A stretch of DNA of 64,000 nt from Stichopus chloronotus (Eukaryota; Echinodermata; Holothuroidea; Aspidochirotida; Stichopodidae): the NCBI GenBank assembly GCA_021234535.1, contig CM037833.1:22476738-22540737 (forward strand), given 5' to 3'. Shown here piece after piece: positions 1 through 12,042 of the stretch. Both the position numbers and the translations under genes were made by a program. Under the pieces are notes generated by a model that was not told the origin of the DNA, made no database searches, and worked only from the letters and a program-made list of their open reading frames with translations. Numbering within the stretch: position 1 is the stretch's first letter; each line of letters begins with the position of its first letter.

Positions 1-785
1 TTTCCGATGGTTAACAGACTCTGGGGATGTATATGCATATTCTAAAGGTGGTTTGAGAGTCAAACGGTGCTTGATATACTTGCGGTAATTGGTAGTGAAG
101 TGACAGGTGAAAAAAGTTAGTGAACGAGAGAAACAAAAGGCAGAGGGCAATCCACCGAGTTGTATCTCATCCCTGTCCATTGTACATAATCCTTTGCTCT
201 TTTACATTTGTGTATTATAGTAGATCGAGAGTTTGATTGAACACCCAGCGCTGAGCTCTGCACTATACATACACAGTACACAGGTACACATATCTAGGCG
301 CAACACACTTGGCCATGGATAAGTAAATAACGTTAAAGTAACGTTAAAGTACATATTCCCATGCACATGGTGTGTGGATCCACACATTAATTGTGTGGAT
401 CAAAGTAATCCTTTGATTTTCTTTATTTCTCACATCAGCCCGCCACCATTATCGGCGTTTTGTAATAGTTCTAAGAATCACGTCACATTCATTTGCATTA
501 CTCAATTTCTTTTCCCGTCAAAACAAACATGTAACAATGAAAACATACTGAGTATGGGTATTACAAAAAACATGGAAAATGACATTGTTATTACATATAA
601 TCATTCAATTCAAACATGGTTGCAAAGATTGAAATAGTAAGTCACATTGTATGAAAAGCAACTATAAAATAAGTTATGTGGCACCTTGTACTAACAAAAT
701 CTACCGTACTGTATTATGTGCCCTATTGACCTATCACGTCACCGATTTGGATTAAGAAATACAGCAAAAATAAGATTTTCACTCA

Positions 786-1052
786 TTTGACCTTTGACCT
801 CTGACATTAAATTTTAGACCATGTGTCACCTACCTTCCAACTTTGGCCCTCAACAGCTTTAAGGTCTCAGAGGAGTTGCGGATGCAAACATTTCGGTGTT
901 AAATTTGACCTTTGATCATTAAAATTGACCTTTGACCTCAAAACACATACAAACGTGATTTTTAGACAAAATCTTGTATACTGGTCATATACATGAAGAT
1001 CTAACGAAAATAGCCACTGGCTTTCGGTCTATGAGGAGTTGCGGACGGAAAC
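786..1052 (+). repeat. Diverged tandem repeat with TGACCTTTGACC runs
   Basis: TTTGACCTTTGACCTC occurs twice and a TGACCTTTGATC variant once. GAGGAGTTGCGGA recurs about 154 bp apart (879 and 1033). It appears to be a short dispersed or tandem repeat rather than a gene part. Confidence 0.55.
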
Positions 1053-4000
1053 CTTTCACTGTATACTTACTGTGGTGGGCGATTTGACTATGATTAATTA
1101 TTGTCGTATTGATGGGGGTTTTAAGGGGTTTTACAGTCGAGGTATGATTGCCTCAGCGACGGATGTCTCAGTCGTTGTTAACACAGAACGTTCCCGTTTC
1201 AACTTATTCAGAGAGACGTCAGAACACGAGAAAGTCGAGAGAAAATCCAGTTTAACGATCAAAGTTCGATTTATTTGATGATTGATTCGACTGGCCTCAC
1301 AGAGAAATTAGATGGATTAGAGTGATGATTTAAGTCGATAACAGAGTTACATGACGATGACAGGAAGAACGAGGAACGGAGAGATACGATGACACAGGCG
1401 TACGTATTTACAGAAAAGAGCGATGCTGAAAGTTCGACCAGAAAATGACCAGTGCGGGCCTCGTGGTTTCCCGGGGGTAGATGGTCCCGAGGTCTAAGTG
1501 ACAACGTTGACCAATCATACAGCAAACGATTGTCTACGACGACATATGTAAATGGTCGCTACCCGTGATCTACCAATTAGCTAAGTATTACGAAATCTTT
1601 CTACGAGCAGTGTCTAAGTTTTCCACTTTTAATGTTTTACCTTGTCTAATCTGACTGTCTGAGGGAAATAAAGAAAAGGTTAATAAATTCTGGTAGACTG
1701 AACTTTGTACGATCCTTTTTGGTTCGGTGACTTAGGACATTACAACGAAAGTCAATTACTTTTCTGACCTCACTATAACCAATCAATACATTCATTGGAA
1801 ACGATATTACTTTGGATTTAAGGTCGCGATGTGTTACCGTTAAATCTTCAGTGAAGTGCAGATCCTGTCGACCAGATACATGCGTCCAGATATTTGAATT
1901 GGCAATTTTCATGTTAGTTGTGTCAATTTTAGGGGGTGTCAAAGCCAGCTTTAAATGATACTGAAAGAAAGAAAAATTGTTAATGTAGATGGTTAAGTGC
2001 TTTGTAACGCTTCGAGTATTTAAAGCGTTGTAGTGAGATTCTTTAAAGCGTCACGGATGTGCTTTGACAAGTATGAGCAAAAAGAATGTATTGTCTCAAG
2101 GAGGCATTCACTTATATTGCAATAAACGTTTAGAAAAAGATTCTTCTATGGTTCTCAAGTCCAAATTGCATAGAACTAGTGAAATAGTCGCAGTCCTCCA
2201 ATTCCTTTCATTCTCATTGTATGCAAATAAAACAAGCGTTGATGTCGATATTAAAGTTTGACAGATGCTTGCAGGACTGAAAACGTTCCTGACAAAATAC
2301 AATGTTGACGTTCCCGTGAAATTTTCAAGTTTAATTAGGAGTGGTTTGTGGTCTGTGACTGCATGATGTCAAAAACGATTTTGTTTGCGAATCTTGTATT
2401 CGGTAGCTAAAGTAGCGTTTGTCTTAGTTCCTTGTTCCTGGTTCAAGTCCCTCGTTGATATATTACTATTATTGCAGGTAAGATACATTGATTGCAATTT
2501 GTTTATTTAAAGTAAATCCCTGCTCACGTCAGCCCAGGACTTTGATCAGTTATTTGATCATATTTGTGTGTCATTTTCATAGTATGTAAAGAATGACGGT
2601 AGACGGACCTTACTTTTTCTTTGGTTGGCTCTAACAACCTATGTCTTGTAGCATATTGTGTTACTTACTTAACCTTCCACGACAGAGAAACCAATCGCCA
2701 TTGCCTCATGTTGAACTACTGAGGACGCGGGGTAAGAAATTTAAACAGCTTTCTGTCAAGAGAAATACAACAGTTTGAAAGAATAGTTTTGAGGGGGATA
2801 AGAGCGAAAAGAGCAAAGAAATACCAACAACAAAGAATTACCAGACGCATCCTTTACCAATTGACAGAGAACATTGTTGTGAGTAAATTCAAACTGTTCA
2901 GTGTTTCTGTTCAACGAGCATTTTTTTACAAACATTGTAAGTCACTGTTTACTTATACTCATTGATTGCTTCATGTTCGAAGAAGACTGTTTAAAGTCAC
3001 GTTTTGCACCTACATCAATCCTCCTTGAATTGAAACCACAACTAAGGTTCAAATTCTCATTACCTTGACCCACAACTCAAATATGTTGGTCTTATCACCA
3101 AACTGGATGTTTCAACATCATTTTGGACAGTGCATCACCTTCCACCACAGCCCTTACATGATGCTTATATCATTTAAATGCTGATGATGTAAATTGTCAA
3201 TACAACCGAACTATGAAGAAGGCACTACAGTTAAAGCTACTTCAAAAAGGTTCGTGATAAGGTCATATGATGATCATTCTGTATTTCCGGACTGATCATA
3301 GTTTTTGTTGCTGATGAAAGGTCAAGCTGCCATAAATACGCGCGGCGGCCCATTACCTTGATGGTTTGAGATCTGTGCATGCAGACCAGCACGAACAGCG
3401 TAATTCACTTTGCATCGAATCTACTGTTCAAGCAAGGACAACTAAGTATCTGTTTCCATCATAAATGAGAATTACCCGATCTACTGAAGTGAATTTGACA
3501 ACTCACCCAAAGTGTGAGTTAGGATAATCTTGGGCTGAGTTTTTAGTGTGTCAGGTAAGATATTGCGATGCATGCACCTTATTTAATATGCATTGCTGAA
3601 TGCGGAACTCACAGTAGGAATGCGGAACTCACTGTGGTGATTCCTGCACTGAGAGCCTGTTCGTTCTAACAAATTTATGGAGAATTCAGAGAAAATTTAA
3701 GTAGTTCAGTGATATACAGGAGAAAATATCAACTGCTCTGTTTTGTAAAGAAAAATAAAACAAGAGGGCAAACCACGGAGTTGAGCAACTCATCGCCAAC
3801 ATGCATTTATTTCAATACAGGGTCTGCACATGGGAATTTGCAATAGTTTATTGCAATCACATGTCACCAAGTACCTATCCTGGCACTGATATTCTTCCAA
3901 CATAAAATGGTGGTAAGCAGAATCGAACATAAAATGGTAATATTGATATCTACTGTAAGGTAGCAAACTTAAGGTTATAGCCTGGTGCTACTAGGCTCAA

Positions 4001-4444
4001 GTAACAATAACAATAACGGCTCAAAAGTATCTGTGCATATTAAGCTACGTAAGGCAATTATAACATTGGGTTATTCCATATACGTTAGGCTTAGTGGTTA
4101 CAAGTAGTGGCAGGATATAAGAGCATCTATACATTGTGGTTATATGCATATTAGTCTCTTATTTACCTGTTAGATGTGCAGGACGTGAATCTACTACAAT
4201 TATTGTTTGACATAAAAATAACGTTCTCATAATTTACAGGAATGTTCAAAGACATTACCCACAGGGGCCAGTTCTGCTAAGTTGATTTTGCTACAGTTGA
4301 AAGGTGATGTGTTGAACCGGATACCGGCTCTATTTTTTACCAATCATACAATTTCACCAGTTTATTACTATAAGAGTGATATACTGTATCTTAGTTACTG
4401 TGTTCATAGGAACAGCCTTGCAAAAATTACAAAATTTGTGTATA

Positions 4445-4830
4445 CTTCTCCATTAGCTCTCAAGATATGCTGGAAATACAAATCTTGAGGCAAAACTAGC
4501 TGTCTCAAGTATCAGCACTGAGATTTTACTGATTTTACCATTTCATTACTATTATGTTGCTCAACGTGTTCTCAGATAAGTTCTTACAAAGCTTTAGGTT
4601 GATTGGTATAATAGTTCACAAGGTATGCTGGAAATACAAATTTTGGGGCAAAACTGGTTTTTTTCTCAAAAAATTAGCAAATTTCACTGGATTCACCATT
4701 ACATTAATAAAATGTTGAACAATGTGTTCTCAGCTAAGTACTTACAAAATTTTAACTTAATTGGTTTAATAGTTCTCAAGATATGCTAGGAATACAAATT
4801 TTGGGGCAAAATTGGCTTTTTTTTAAAAAA
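4445..4830 (+). repeat. Tandem repeat, about 160-bp unit
   Basis: The phrase TATGCTGGAAATACAAAT with TTTTGGGGCAAAACTGG recurs at about 4460, 4622 and 4778. The intervening DNA is also similar (CATT.CATTA, GTGTTCTCAG.TAAGT.CTTACAAA). Three diverged copies. Confidence 0.65.
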
Positions 4831-4915
4831 AAAAGGACTTTAGAATTCGATAGAATTCTCTCCTAGGACCTGAAATTCTTTTGTTCAAGTCCTCAGAAAG
4901 TACTATGATACATGG

Positions 4916-5153
4916 CACCCGCACGAACACACACGCACACATATTGGCACTGACACGTTTTCATTTATACCACCCAACAGGACTCTCCTGTACCCATGGT
5001 CACTCTACCATGGGGTACCCCCGGGGTGTCGCTACTCATCCACTCCAAGCATTTCCCTGGCAACCATTCTCGTATGAGTGCACACTTCAATATATAGCTT
5101 TACTAGCCAAGTGACTACAATATCTCATCTAGCCCCTATAGGGCGATGAGATA
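4916..5153 (+). repeat. Dispersed repeat R1, copy 1
   Basis: About 235 bp nearly identical to 25753-25984, in the same orientation. It contains ACACATATTGGCAC, TTTCATTTATACCACCCAAC, TACCATGGGGTACCCC and ends with TAGGGCGATGAGATAA. It looks like a SINE or MITE copy. No pol III boxes or terminal repeats were recognised. Confidence 0.75.
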
Positions 5154-5621
5154 ACAATATATTTAAAAGAAAAAAGTTGACAAGTATAAGGGAAGTAGTT
5201 CTATAGCGTGAAACAACAAGTAACTCAACAGGAAGTCTCAACATGTAATTTATTGAGCATTTATCCTATCCTAGGAGCCAACTAATTCACACTCTTTCCA
5301 CCATCTTCTATCCTATGAAATATATAAAGAAGTCATCGTCTAGGAAAATGCAAATTCGGGATGCAATAATTATTTTTTGTCCTTTCTTTGAATACTAACT
5401 GCAGTCTGTAAGTACAGCTAATTGCTTTATGTTTTTGTTTATTTTATGGAAGCAGCCTAGGAAAAACGTTGTTGGTGTTGAAGTGATATCCTAGTGTTCT
5501 GTGTGTAGTATAATGAAAACTATACATAGGAACAACAATATACTCGGAATTTATTTGGTTTCATGCATGAATTGTACTGCGTCCATGTCCATAATGTAGG
5601 ATCTACCACGAAATATCATCA

Positions 5622-5655
5622 AAAATCATCATCATCATCATCTTCATCATCATTT
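5622..5655 (+). repeat. ATC trinucleotide microsatellite
   Basis: About ten ATC/TTC units just upstream of gene 1 exon a. Confidence 0.8.
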
Positions 5656-5732
5656 ATTAATCCTTTCGATCAGATATGATGTGCGGTAGTCTGCGATAGA
5701 TTAATGACCCTTTCCTTTCACCACACCTACAG

Positions 5733-5875
5733 AACCTTCTTCCAATATTATGTGAACAATAGGCAGGTAAGCCCTGATATTTTGGTAGCTTTGGCTTCTG
5801 GTGGACCAACTGAAAATATCGTCTATGCTACTTATTCTCAACAAGCCTATGTCCACAAGAAAAAGGCTTGGAAAA
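5733..5875 (+). CDS. Gene 1 exon a, shared N-terminal exon of unknown family
   Basis: The exon lies between ACACCTACAG and a GTAAGT donor. It is 1 nt, 47 codons and 1 nt, so it enters in phase 2 and leaves in phase 1, and the leftover A joins AG of the next exon. The peptide has a central LVALASGGPTENIVYA run and ends KKKAWK. Gene 2 exon 30559-30692 has the same phases and aligns: R-x-[VI]-S near the start, A-x-A-x-GG-x-T-x-NI-x-Y in the middle and AW at the end. That conservation is the best evidence that it is coding. A second donor-like CAG|GTAAGC lies inside at about 5768, but the gene 2 alignment runs through it. No domain family was recognised. Confidence 0.68.
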
Positions 5876-6902
5876 GTAAGTACATCGATCAACGTTCATC
5901 ATTTCTTTAGCTGAATAAATCGATTCTAATTTTCTCATATCCGGTATATTTCAACAGACCAAAAGAGAGAAAAAAAAAGAGGGGGGGGGGGACTCCCCAT
6001 GGTTACTTCAAGCATTGAATGACCATTAAAGGAGGATACAGATAATTGCAACCTTCATTTTAGATAACATTTCTCACTTTTGTCTTCTGAACCGAGTACT
6101 ACCACATCTTTTTAACAGATTTGTGGTAAGAAAAATGATCCGCCAATGACAAATTGTATCAGAAAGTGCATAAAGATAATATGTAATATAGATAGTATCC
6201 AGAAGTATAAGTATTATATCGCTTACTACCTTTGCAGATTGACTGTTGTTGTTTTAAGGTCAGTAATGTTTACCTGCAGAGTTTAGATAAACATTGATGA
6301 CCTTTGACTTAACAGTATTCCTTAAGCTTACTAGATATGTCTGTCTTATCATTTCACAATGTTTGTTACAAGTGTTTGTTGTGTAGGAGATCCCCAGTCC
6401 CAGGAGATAAGTCTCAAAGAGTCTCTTTGCAATGCTATCTAACCGAATCCTATTTCCTTTCAACTGGAATCAACATCAAATTTGAGAAATTTCAATGGGA
6501 AACTTATGAGCCTTTCAATATCCCATAGGAGTTGACCGAGTTTCTTAAGTTTCCCTTTTCATTCCATCCTTTCGATCCTTTCATTCCATCAGAGATTACC
6601 TCAGAAATAGATTGGTAATTGAAACGTATGGGAATTTCTTACTAGAATGAAGGGTACGAGGGGAATGTTTGGGACTCCGTTGATTTCTACGGGACATTCA
6701 AAGGATCCCATAAGCTTCCCATTGAAATTGCCATATCAAGCATCCCATTAAATCTCATTGCAATTGGAATGTAGGAAAATTTCTGCTGCTATAGTACTGA
6801 CATTAGATCAAGTAATTGAATATACATATATACAGAGGGTTGAGGAGTAATTTTACACTTAGGAAGAGAATTAATATAAGATAAAATTTTAACTTTCTCC
6901 AG

Positions 6903-7501
6903 AGTTCACACAGCGGTTTCTCCCTGTAACCAAAACTACGAAGGTGAAAATGGGGTGCGGTGTCCACCAAGGATACAATGTTCTACACATTAAAAAAAGG
7001 GACAAGCTAATCATATTGCTAAGATTTAAGGAAACGTTCACTGTGTATAGAAAGAGAGACTGAGCTGTCGCCATAATCCAAAATGTGATCTTCGAGCAGC
7101 CAAACCCACCAGCGATGATTGATATTTCCAATAATGGTGAGTTTATCGATCATGACAGCATCACACTTACATACGCTGTGGCACTGAAAGATTGGACACA
7201 TGACGATGCAATGAAATTCTACCAAGGTGAAGTAGTCCTCATCTTGGCTGACATCCGACAGTCCGAGTATGTGGGAATGACGGATCAAAAGCAAATAGGA
7301 GTGTTCCCAGCCGATGTTGTGAAAAAAATCACCAAGTCGAGACGATTCTTACGTGATGGAATGATAATTACCATGGAAAGCCCACATATCAAAGATTCGG
7401 TGGAACTTTACAAAGCTTCTGAAGATGTGTTTACCTGGAAAACGAAACACGGCCGAATCGTGCCTTTGCAACGTTACGAAAAGGAAACTGGTATGCAAGG
7501 G
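6903..7501 (+). CDS. Gene 1 exon b: SH3-containing exon with in-frame TGA
   Basis: The acceptor is TTTCTCCAG|AG (phase 1) and the donor GGG|GTAAGG (phase 0); 199 codons plus a split one. The first third is beta-strand-like (VLHIKKRDKLIILLRF, then TFTVYRKRD). The SH3 domain spans about 7172-7330: YAVALKDW matches ALYDY, MKFYQGEVVLIL the RT-loop/strand-b region, and IGVFPADVV the G-x-FP-x-x-Y/V end. The usual WW of the ligand groove is replaced by EYVG. After it comes a conserved 55-residue tail with FTWKTKHGRIVPL. Gene 2 exon 32275-32858 aligns throughout. The TGA at 7061-7063 stands where gene 2 has GAG. SH3 domains bind proline-rich peptides, but the altered groove makes classical binding uncertain. 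Confidence 0.82.
7061..7063 (+). other. In-frame TGA inside gene 1 SH3 exon
   Basis: Counting from the phase-1 acceptor, codon 53 is TGA, between RKRD and AVA. The paralogous exon reads RKKD-E-AVA. The frame is open and similar to gene 2 on both sides, so this is a point lesion, an allele, an assembly error or a recoded stop, not an exon end. Locally the change can be read as one inserted T and one lost G that cancel out. Confidence 0.85.
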
Positions 7502-8193
7502 GTAAGGTGGTCGTTTGGTATCAAAATTTCGACCCCAGTCTTTCGATTGGACAAGATATCTACATTGATCTAGGCTTTTATCGAAACTTCTCAGAGCAGG
7601 AATCTTTCATTGGTTGTAGCCAAATTGCCTCTTGTGTTTACAACAACTCTGAACATTACTCTATTTACCAGACAATGGTTACTGGCGGAATAATATGACA
7701 GTCATTGATACATTAACTGGGATCGGTATTGTTTAGATTTATCATAGTTGTGTTTTATGGTTGAATTAAACAATTTTATATTAATAAATTTTCATATTAA
7801 TAGTTTTTATGTTAACAATCGAAGCACAAATGGCTTGCACAGACATTAGCTTTTAGTCTATTCCGTCCTCTGCTCAGCTTTATAAAGCAATCAAGAAGAA
7901 ATACATGTTAATACATTAGGTAATTCTTCACCCTAAAATATAACTAGAATTATTATGAATTACCAAGGTAACATACTTAGTTATTAGTTAACCATTAATG
8001 GATGCGGTTGTGAGAGTGGTTTTAGAGAGGACAAAGGGGATGTATGCAAGTACATCGACAATAATTCTGTAGGTAGTTCAATGCCAACTTCTATCATCGA
8101 TAATGTAATAAAACAACACAAAAACATTACTTTTGTCCTTGTTAGGTACACATTTTTCTTCTTCTTCTTTGTCTTCTTTCTTTTTATGTGTAG

Positions 8194-8259
8194 GAGTGTA
8201 GTAAACACGAAGGTGGCTGCGGAGACCAACCAATCAAGGACTTTGATGGAGTTTATGAA
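8194..8259 (+). CDS. Gene 1 mini-exon c (22 aa, phase 0-0)
   Basis: A long pyrimidine tract ending TATGTGTAG precedes the exon and GAA|GTAAGA follows. The 22 codons are open and end DFDGVYE. The matching position in gene 2 (33590-33649) is a 20-codon phase 0-0 exon ending APYE, so both put a tyrosine and glutamate at the splice junction. It is probably a linker that could carry a phosphotyrosine site. No domain is visible. Confidence 0.68.
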
Positions 8260-8552
8260 GTAAGATAAAAGACAAATTCAAGAGTGTCGAAATTAAAATG
8301 ATGACATGACAATGATGACGTCTTCATGACACGACCAATGGATTTGATTTAATAGTTGCATATCGACAACATCGTTACCCAGAATATGTCTTCTCATTAA
8401 TATTTCCAATTTAACTTCCAAAGAAAAGAAAAAATGGAGGACGTTGAGAATCGAAGTAATTTAAAACTTAGGATGCCTTGATCTACAAAGTCCATGTGTG
8501 ATGAAGTATCGGCATTAAAATGTTTGGAAAGAATTACTTTAATTCAGTGCAG

Positions 8553-8597
8553 GACATTTCCTGGTCGAGAAATTTAACATCGAAACCAGATCCCATG
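8553..8597 (+). CDS. Gene 1 mini-exon d (15 aa, phase 0-0)
   Basis: The acceptor is TTCAGTGCAG and the donor ATG|GTAAGT. The peptide DISWSRNLTSKPDPM has the same length as, and is similar in outline to, gene 2 exon 34858-34902 (DLPFVENYSCPDKPL): D-[IL], an aromatic at position 4, N at 7, and the P/D/P cluster at the end. Equal length, equal phase and the same place in the exon order support homology of an otherwise tiny exon. Confidence 0.6.
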
Positions 8598-9350
8598 GTA
8601 AGTTATATATTGTGTAACACTGCCTTGTCTAGGAGAGATGATACTGACTACATGTAGAAACACATTGGAACTATCGAATTGCACGTATGCAGTGCATATA
8701 CTTCATATATATTTCCTATCCATTGACAAAGCATTTACATAATTAGACAAGACATTCTGTCGTTTACATTATGGCTCCCACGTAATGTAGTGGTGAGTAA
8801 AATTTAGGAGAAACAGGTGAGCGTCCCCTGAAAGTCAGTAGAGATCGACTTACGACAATTGCAAGCACAACCTTCGGCATCATGGACAAGAAACGACATC
8901 TCAATATCTTTTAATTAAAACAAAGAAACATTTCATTAGCTGCATCAGTCATTGTGTATTTGTACCTAGGTGAATCAGTTACTGGCACCTTTTACATCAT
9001 CCCATGTTATTAACAATATTATAACAAACGAGCTAAAGCACTTTACGGAGGACTTAGAACATTATCGAAATATCCGTATAGTCGGCGGTTACAAGACTAA
9101 CGGAGGGCCATCGGAGGTCATCTATCTTTGACAAAAAAAAATACTTGATGGGTAACAGTGTCTCAACGAATCATAGTGAAGGTCATCGGCTGACTTCCGT
9201 TAAACCACTTGACATTTTCTGGATGTCGAATTAAAATGGCCAAACATTTTGCACACAGTGTAATCATTAAATTCATACAGCAATAACTATTCAACTAGTA
9301 ATAATTATAGGTCTTTGTCGATGAGCACACAATTTTATTTCTCTTTTTAG

Positions 9351-9407
9351 ACATTATCATTCTCTCAGAAAGACTCGGTATTCTATTCACGCAGCGTCGT
9401 TCATGAG
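9351..9407 (+). CDS. Gene 1 mini-exon e (19 aa, phase 0-0)
   Basis: The acceptor TTTCTCTTTTTAG and donor GAG|GTGAGG enclose 19 open codons (TLSFSQKDSVFYSRSVVHE). It contains one tyrosine in a serine-rich context. No clear homologue was found in gene 2, although DSVFY is loosely like ESVFD in exon 51071-51199. The splice sites and the phase match support it; the sequence itself does not identify it. Confidence 0.55.
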
Positions 9408-9884
9408 GTGAGGCAAGGGAACATTTATCTATAAAAATGAGAAGTGTAATTCATTCATCATTCATCTGAGATTGTGGGCGACTATAAAATTTGAATACAA
9501 AGACATTCAGTTAGAGGCAGTCTCTAGGTTTCTGGAAACAGACGTATTACAATATAATCGTGCGATGAACTAATGGTAACGTAGTTTTCACATTCTGGTC
9601 TGGATCAAAGTAATGCTACTACTCAGTTCCTTCTGTCTCTTCCATGAAATGACAAAAACCTGCTCAAACAAAAAGAGATGTGACACTGTAGGTTATACCA
9701 AACGGTGTGATACTCATTTCAGCTTGCAAGAACCACATATGGGCTTATGTAATTAACAATTAAAACCTTTAACGAACTGTATCAAGTATTGTACTGAAGT
9801 GTTCTGAAAAATTAAATGTGTATGACGTCATTGCTTATTGTTTTTCGACTGATGATTTTTGTATGATCTTCTTTCTTCTTTCAG

Positions 9885-9941
9885 TTGCAAGCATTGTTTG
9901 AGTGGTTTGCCTGGAAATCAAAAGTCAAAATCTTTGAATAA
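9885..9941 (+). CDS. Possible alternative last exon of gene 1
   Basis: A very strong acceptor (CTTCTTTCTTCTTTCAG) precedes 18 phase-0 codons (LQALFEWFAWKSKVKIFE) and TAA. The stop overlaps an AATAAA at 9937-9942. Spliced to 9407 it would give a short form that ends before the Death domain. There is no donor downstream, so it cannot be an internal exon in this frame. The acceptor could also be chance. Confidence 0.25.
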   Translation: MQALFEWFAWKSKVKIFE

Positions 9942-11383
9942 AATGCTCTCACGTTCATCATTTTAACATCTTCGTAAACCGTAATGGTATTGTCTTAAAT
10001 ACCACTGTGGTTAGGAGTGTCGTGGAAGCCTGTATTTGCATAGAACGTCTCTTCTGGCATCTGGGCTGGACATTGACAATCATCGGTTGTCAATGTCACT
10101 TACCGTCGGCACAAACGTCTGGACAACTTGCTTGATTTCTGTTAGAGGATTAGTCTTTGCAAGACTCACCACATTCAAATCTTCGAAACTGTAATAATGA
10201 TGGCTGCGTTTAACCCACTATGTTTTTGCCTGCAAATCGCCATGGCAGGTTAAGCACTTGGGATGTCCATGAGGAGATTGCAGCTTGGAAACGTATAGTC
10301 TGGATGAACGTGGGAAATAGAACCAACTGGAAAGGACATGGTCAGTAAAGTTATCGGTCACTTTGGAGTGATCCGTCGTTGAAGAGAGAAATCTGAGATA
10401 GCGAGTTTGGTTTAAGTTTCATGTTTAGGTTGAGGGCTACTTTAAAGATTGTCAATCATTTACTGTTGCATGATATAGAGTCCTTTATGAGCCCACATGG
10501 GCTTTCTGATCCTCAAACTTTCAGAAAAACCATCAAATTTGTTTCCACAGTGTGTTCGAGAAGAAGATAATGACGTTCCCCTTGATTTTTTGTTAGATAG
10601 AGGTCACGTGAGAATTCTCGCTGTCAAGTAAAGTGTCGATTTCCTTATCTACACACTGTACTGGTTAGGTCTACAGAAGAGCTTGACGCAATTCTTTAAC
10701 TAGATAAGTAATTAAGGAATATTCAAGCTTTGTGGTGGACGTTTTGGGCACAGCTGAATGACTTCCGTCTATTACTTTGTGGCTTAATCAACTCAGCACT
10801 TCGAGTTTAGATTCATTTCTGAATTGTATGAAACAGGTGGTCACTATATCTAGCATACACAAGAAACAGTGAGCTATTTAATTAGACTCTCAAAAATTTT
10901 GTGACAAGAGAGTTACCATATTTGTATCAACCATGTACACACAATCGTTATCATCCTTCGGTCCACAAGCTGAAACATTTGATGTTGCTTGTAACTTGCG
11001 GTGGAGCCTAAAGTGCCTGCAGTAAAACCTATGAACTTTTATCTAACAGCTTGTCGATAGCATATTCTTTCAACACATGCATGCATTAAAGCTTTTTGGA
11101 CATGCAATTACGGCTTCACTCTTAAGTGTCGTCATTGCAATTTGGTTCAGTCTACTCATACCATTAGAGACCAAAAAATCAACGCAACATTTCAAGAACG
11201 GAAGACTTTGATCATAAAATTCAAGCATACTTTCACGCAGGGTACTGCCTTTGGAATCATGCATGCCAATGCTTTAGTATCTTCAAAGAAGGTCGTAAGT
11301 CTGAATGTTCAATAATAAACCGCATATTCCCTTGAACTTAACTTTATTTCATGGTTTTTTTTTTGTGTGTTACAAAACAACAG
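9942..11383. other. Gene 1 intron before the Death domain
   Basis: No further phase-0 exon was seen between the possible alternative end at 9941 and the Death-domain exon. No repeats recognised. Confidence 0.55.
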
Positions 11384-11581
11384 CTGGAAGTTTCAAGGGC
11401 CTTGTACGAAGATGTAGCAGATTATTTGACCGAGGACCGATGGGACGAGTTCCGCATACTTCTTAAAGTCCCACCGAATACAAGACGCCAGCTTGAAATA
11501 GAATTTGGCGATATTCGTGACAGAACTACGGCCCTTTTGAATGTCTGGCATCAGATAAGGGGCAAAAAGGCGACCATTCTA
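11384..11581 (+). CDS. Gene 1 exon f: Death domain, first part
   Basis: The acceptor is AAACAACAG and the donor CTA|GTCAGT; 66 codons, phase 0-0. The peptide shows Death-domain signatures: ALYEDVADYL (helix 1), DRWDEFRILL with the conserved W (helix 2), VPPNTRRQLEIEF (helices 3-4), and TTALLNVWHQIRGKKATIL, the helix 5 pattern LLxxWxxxxGxxAT. Death domains form homotypic assemblies in apoptosis and innate immune signalling. The usual domain is about 85 residues, so this exon covers roughly three quarters and the next completes it. Confidence 0.92.
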
Positions 11582-12042
11582 GTCAGTAATGGTTATTTTA
11601 ACATTTAATTTGAGCACTTTACTTTAAGTACAAGTGGCTGGTTACATCAATGGTTTATGTTTGCAGAGGGTGTTAGATCTAAAATGTAACTGTCGACTTG
11701 ATCTTTTCTTTAAGAAGTATTATCAAATGAAACAATACTACATTCTATAATCACGTTTGAAATGAAAGAGAAAATATGTTATTACATTTTCAATATAACA
11801 TTATTGCCTTCACAAAAGTACCGAATGAGCCAGTGCAGACAGTCTAATGTCTCATCAGGTTTAATTCAAACACTGCTAATGTTGCTAAATAATTGAATAA
11901 TTTACTTCAACAAAATGGAGTGTACTCGTATAAATTCACCGCACAGAAAGACTCAGATTACGTGAATGAAGTTCGTGCAATAGCTTATTTGAACATATTC
12001 ATTGTTGAACCAGTAAATCATTTCCTTTTTTTGATTTTACAG

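Larger units (their letters stand above)
1..5732. other. No supported exon; repeats
   Basis: The missing first exon(s) of gene 1 should lie here or further left, but no start exon with a phase-2 donor stands out. Open frames are short and unlike known proteins. Contains the repeats at 786-1052, 4445-4830, 4916-5153 and 5622-5655. Confidence 0.6.

Noticed and set aside
2400..2452. A tRNA-like pair of boxes (GGTAGCTAAAGTAGCG and GGTTCAAGTCC)
   Set aside because: The stretch between cannot be folded into a cloverleaf with acceptor and anticodon stems by eye; at most a decayed tRNA-derived SINE.
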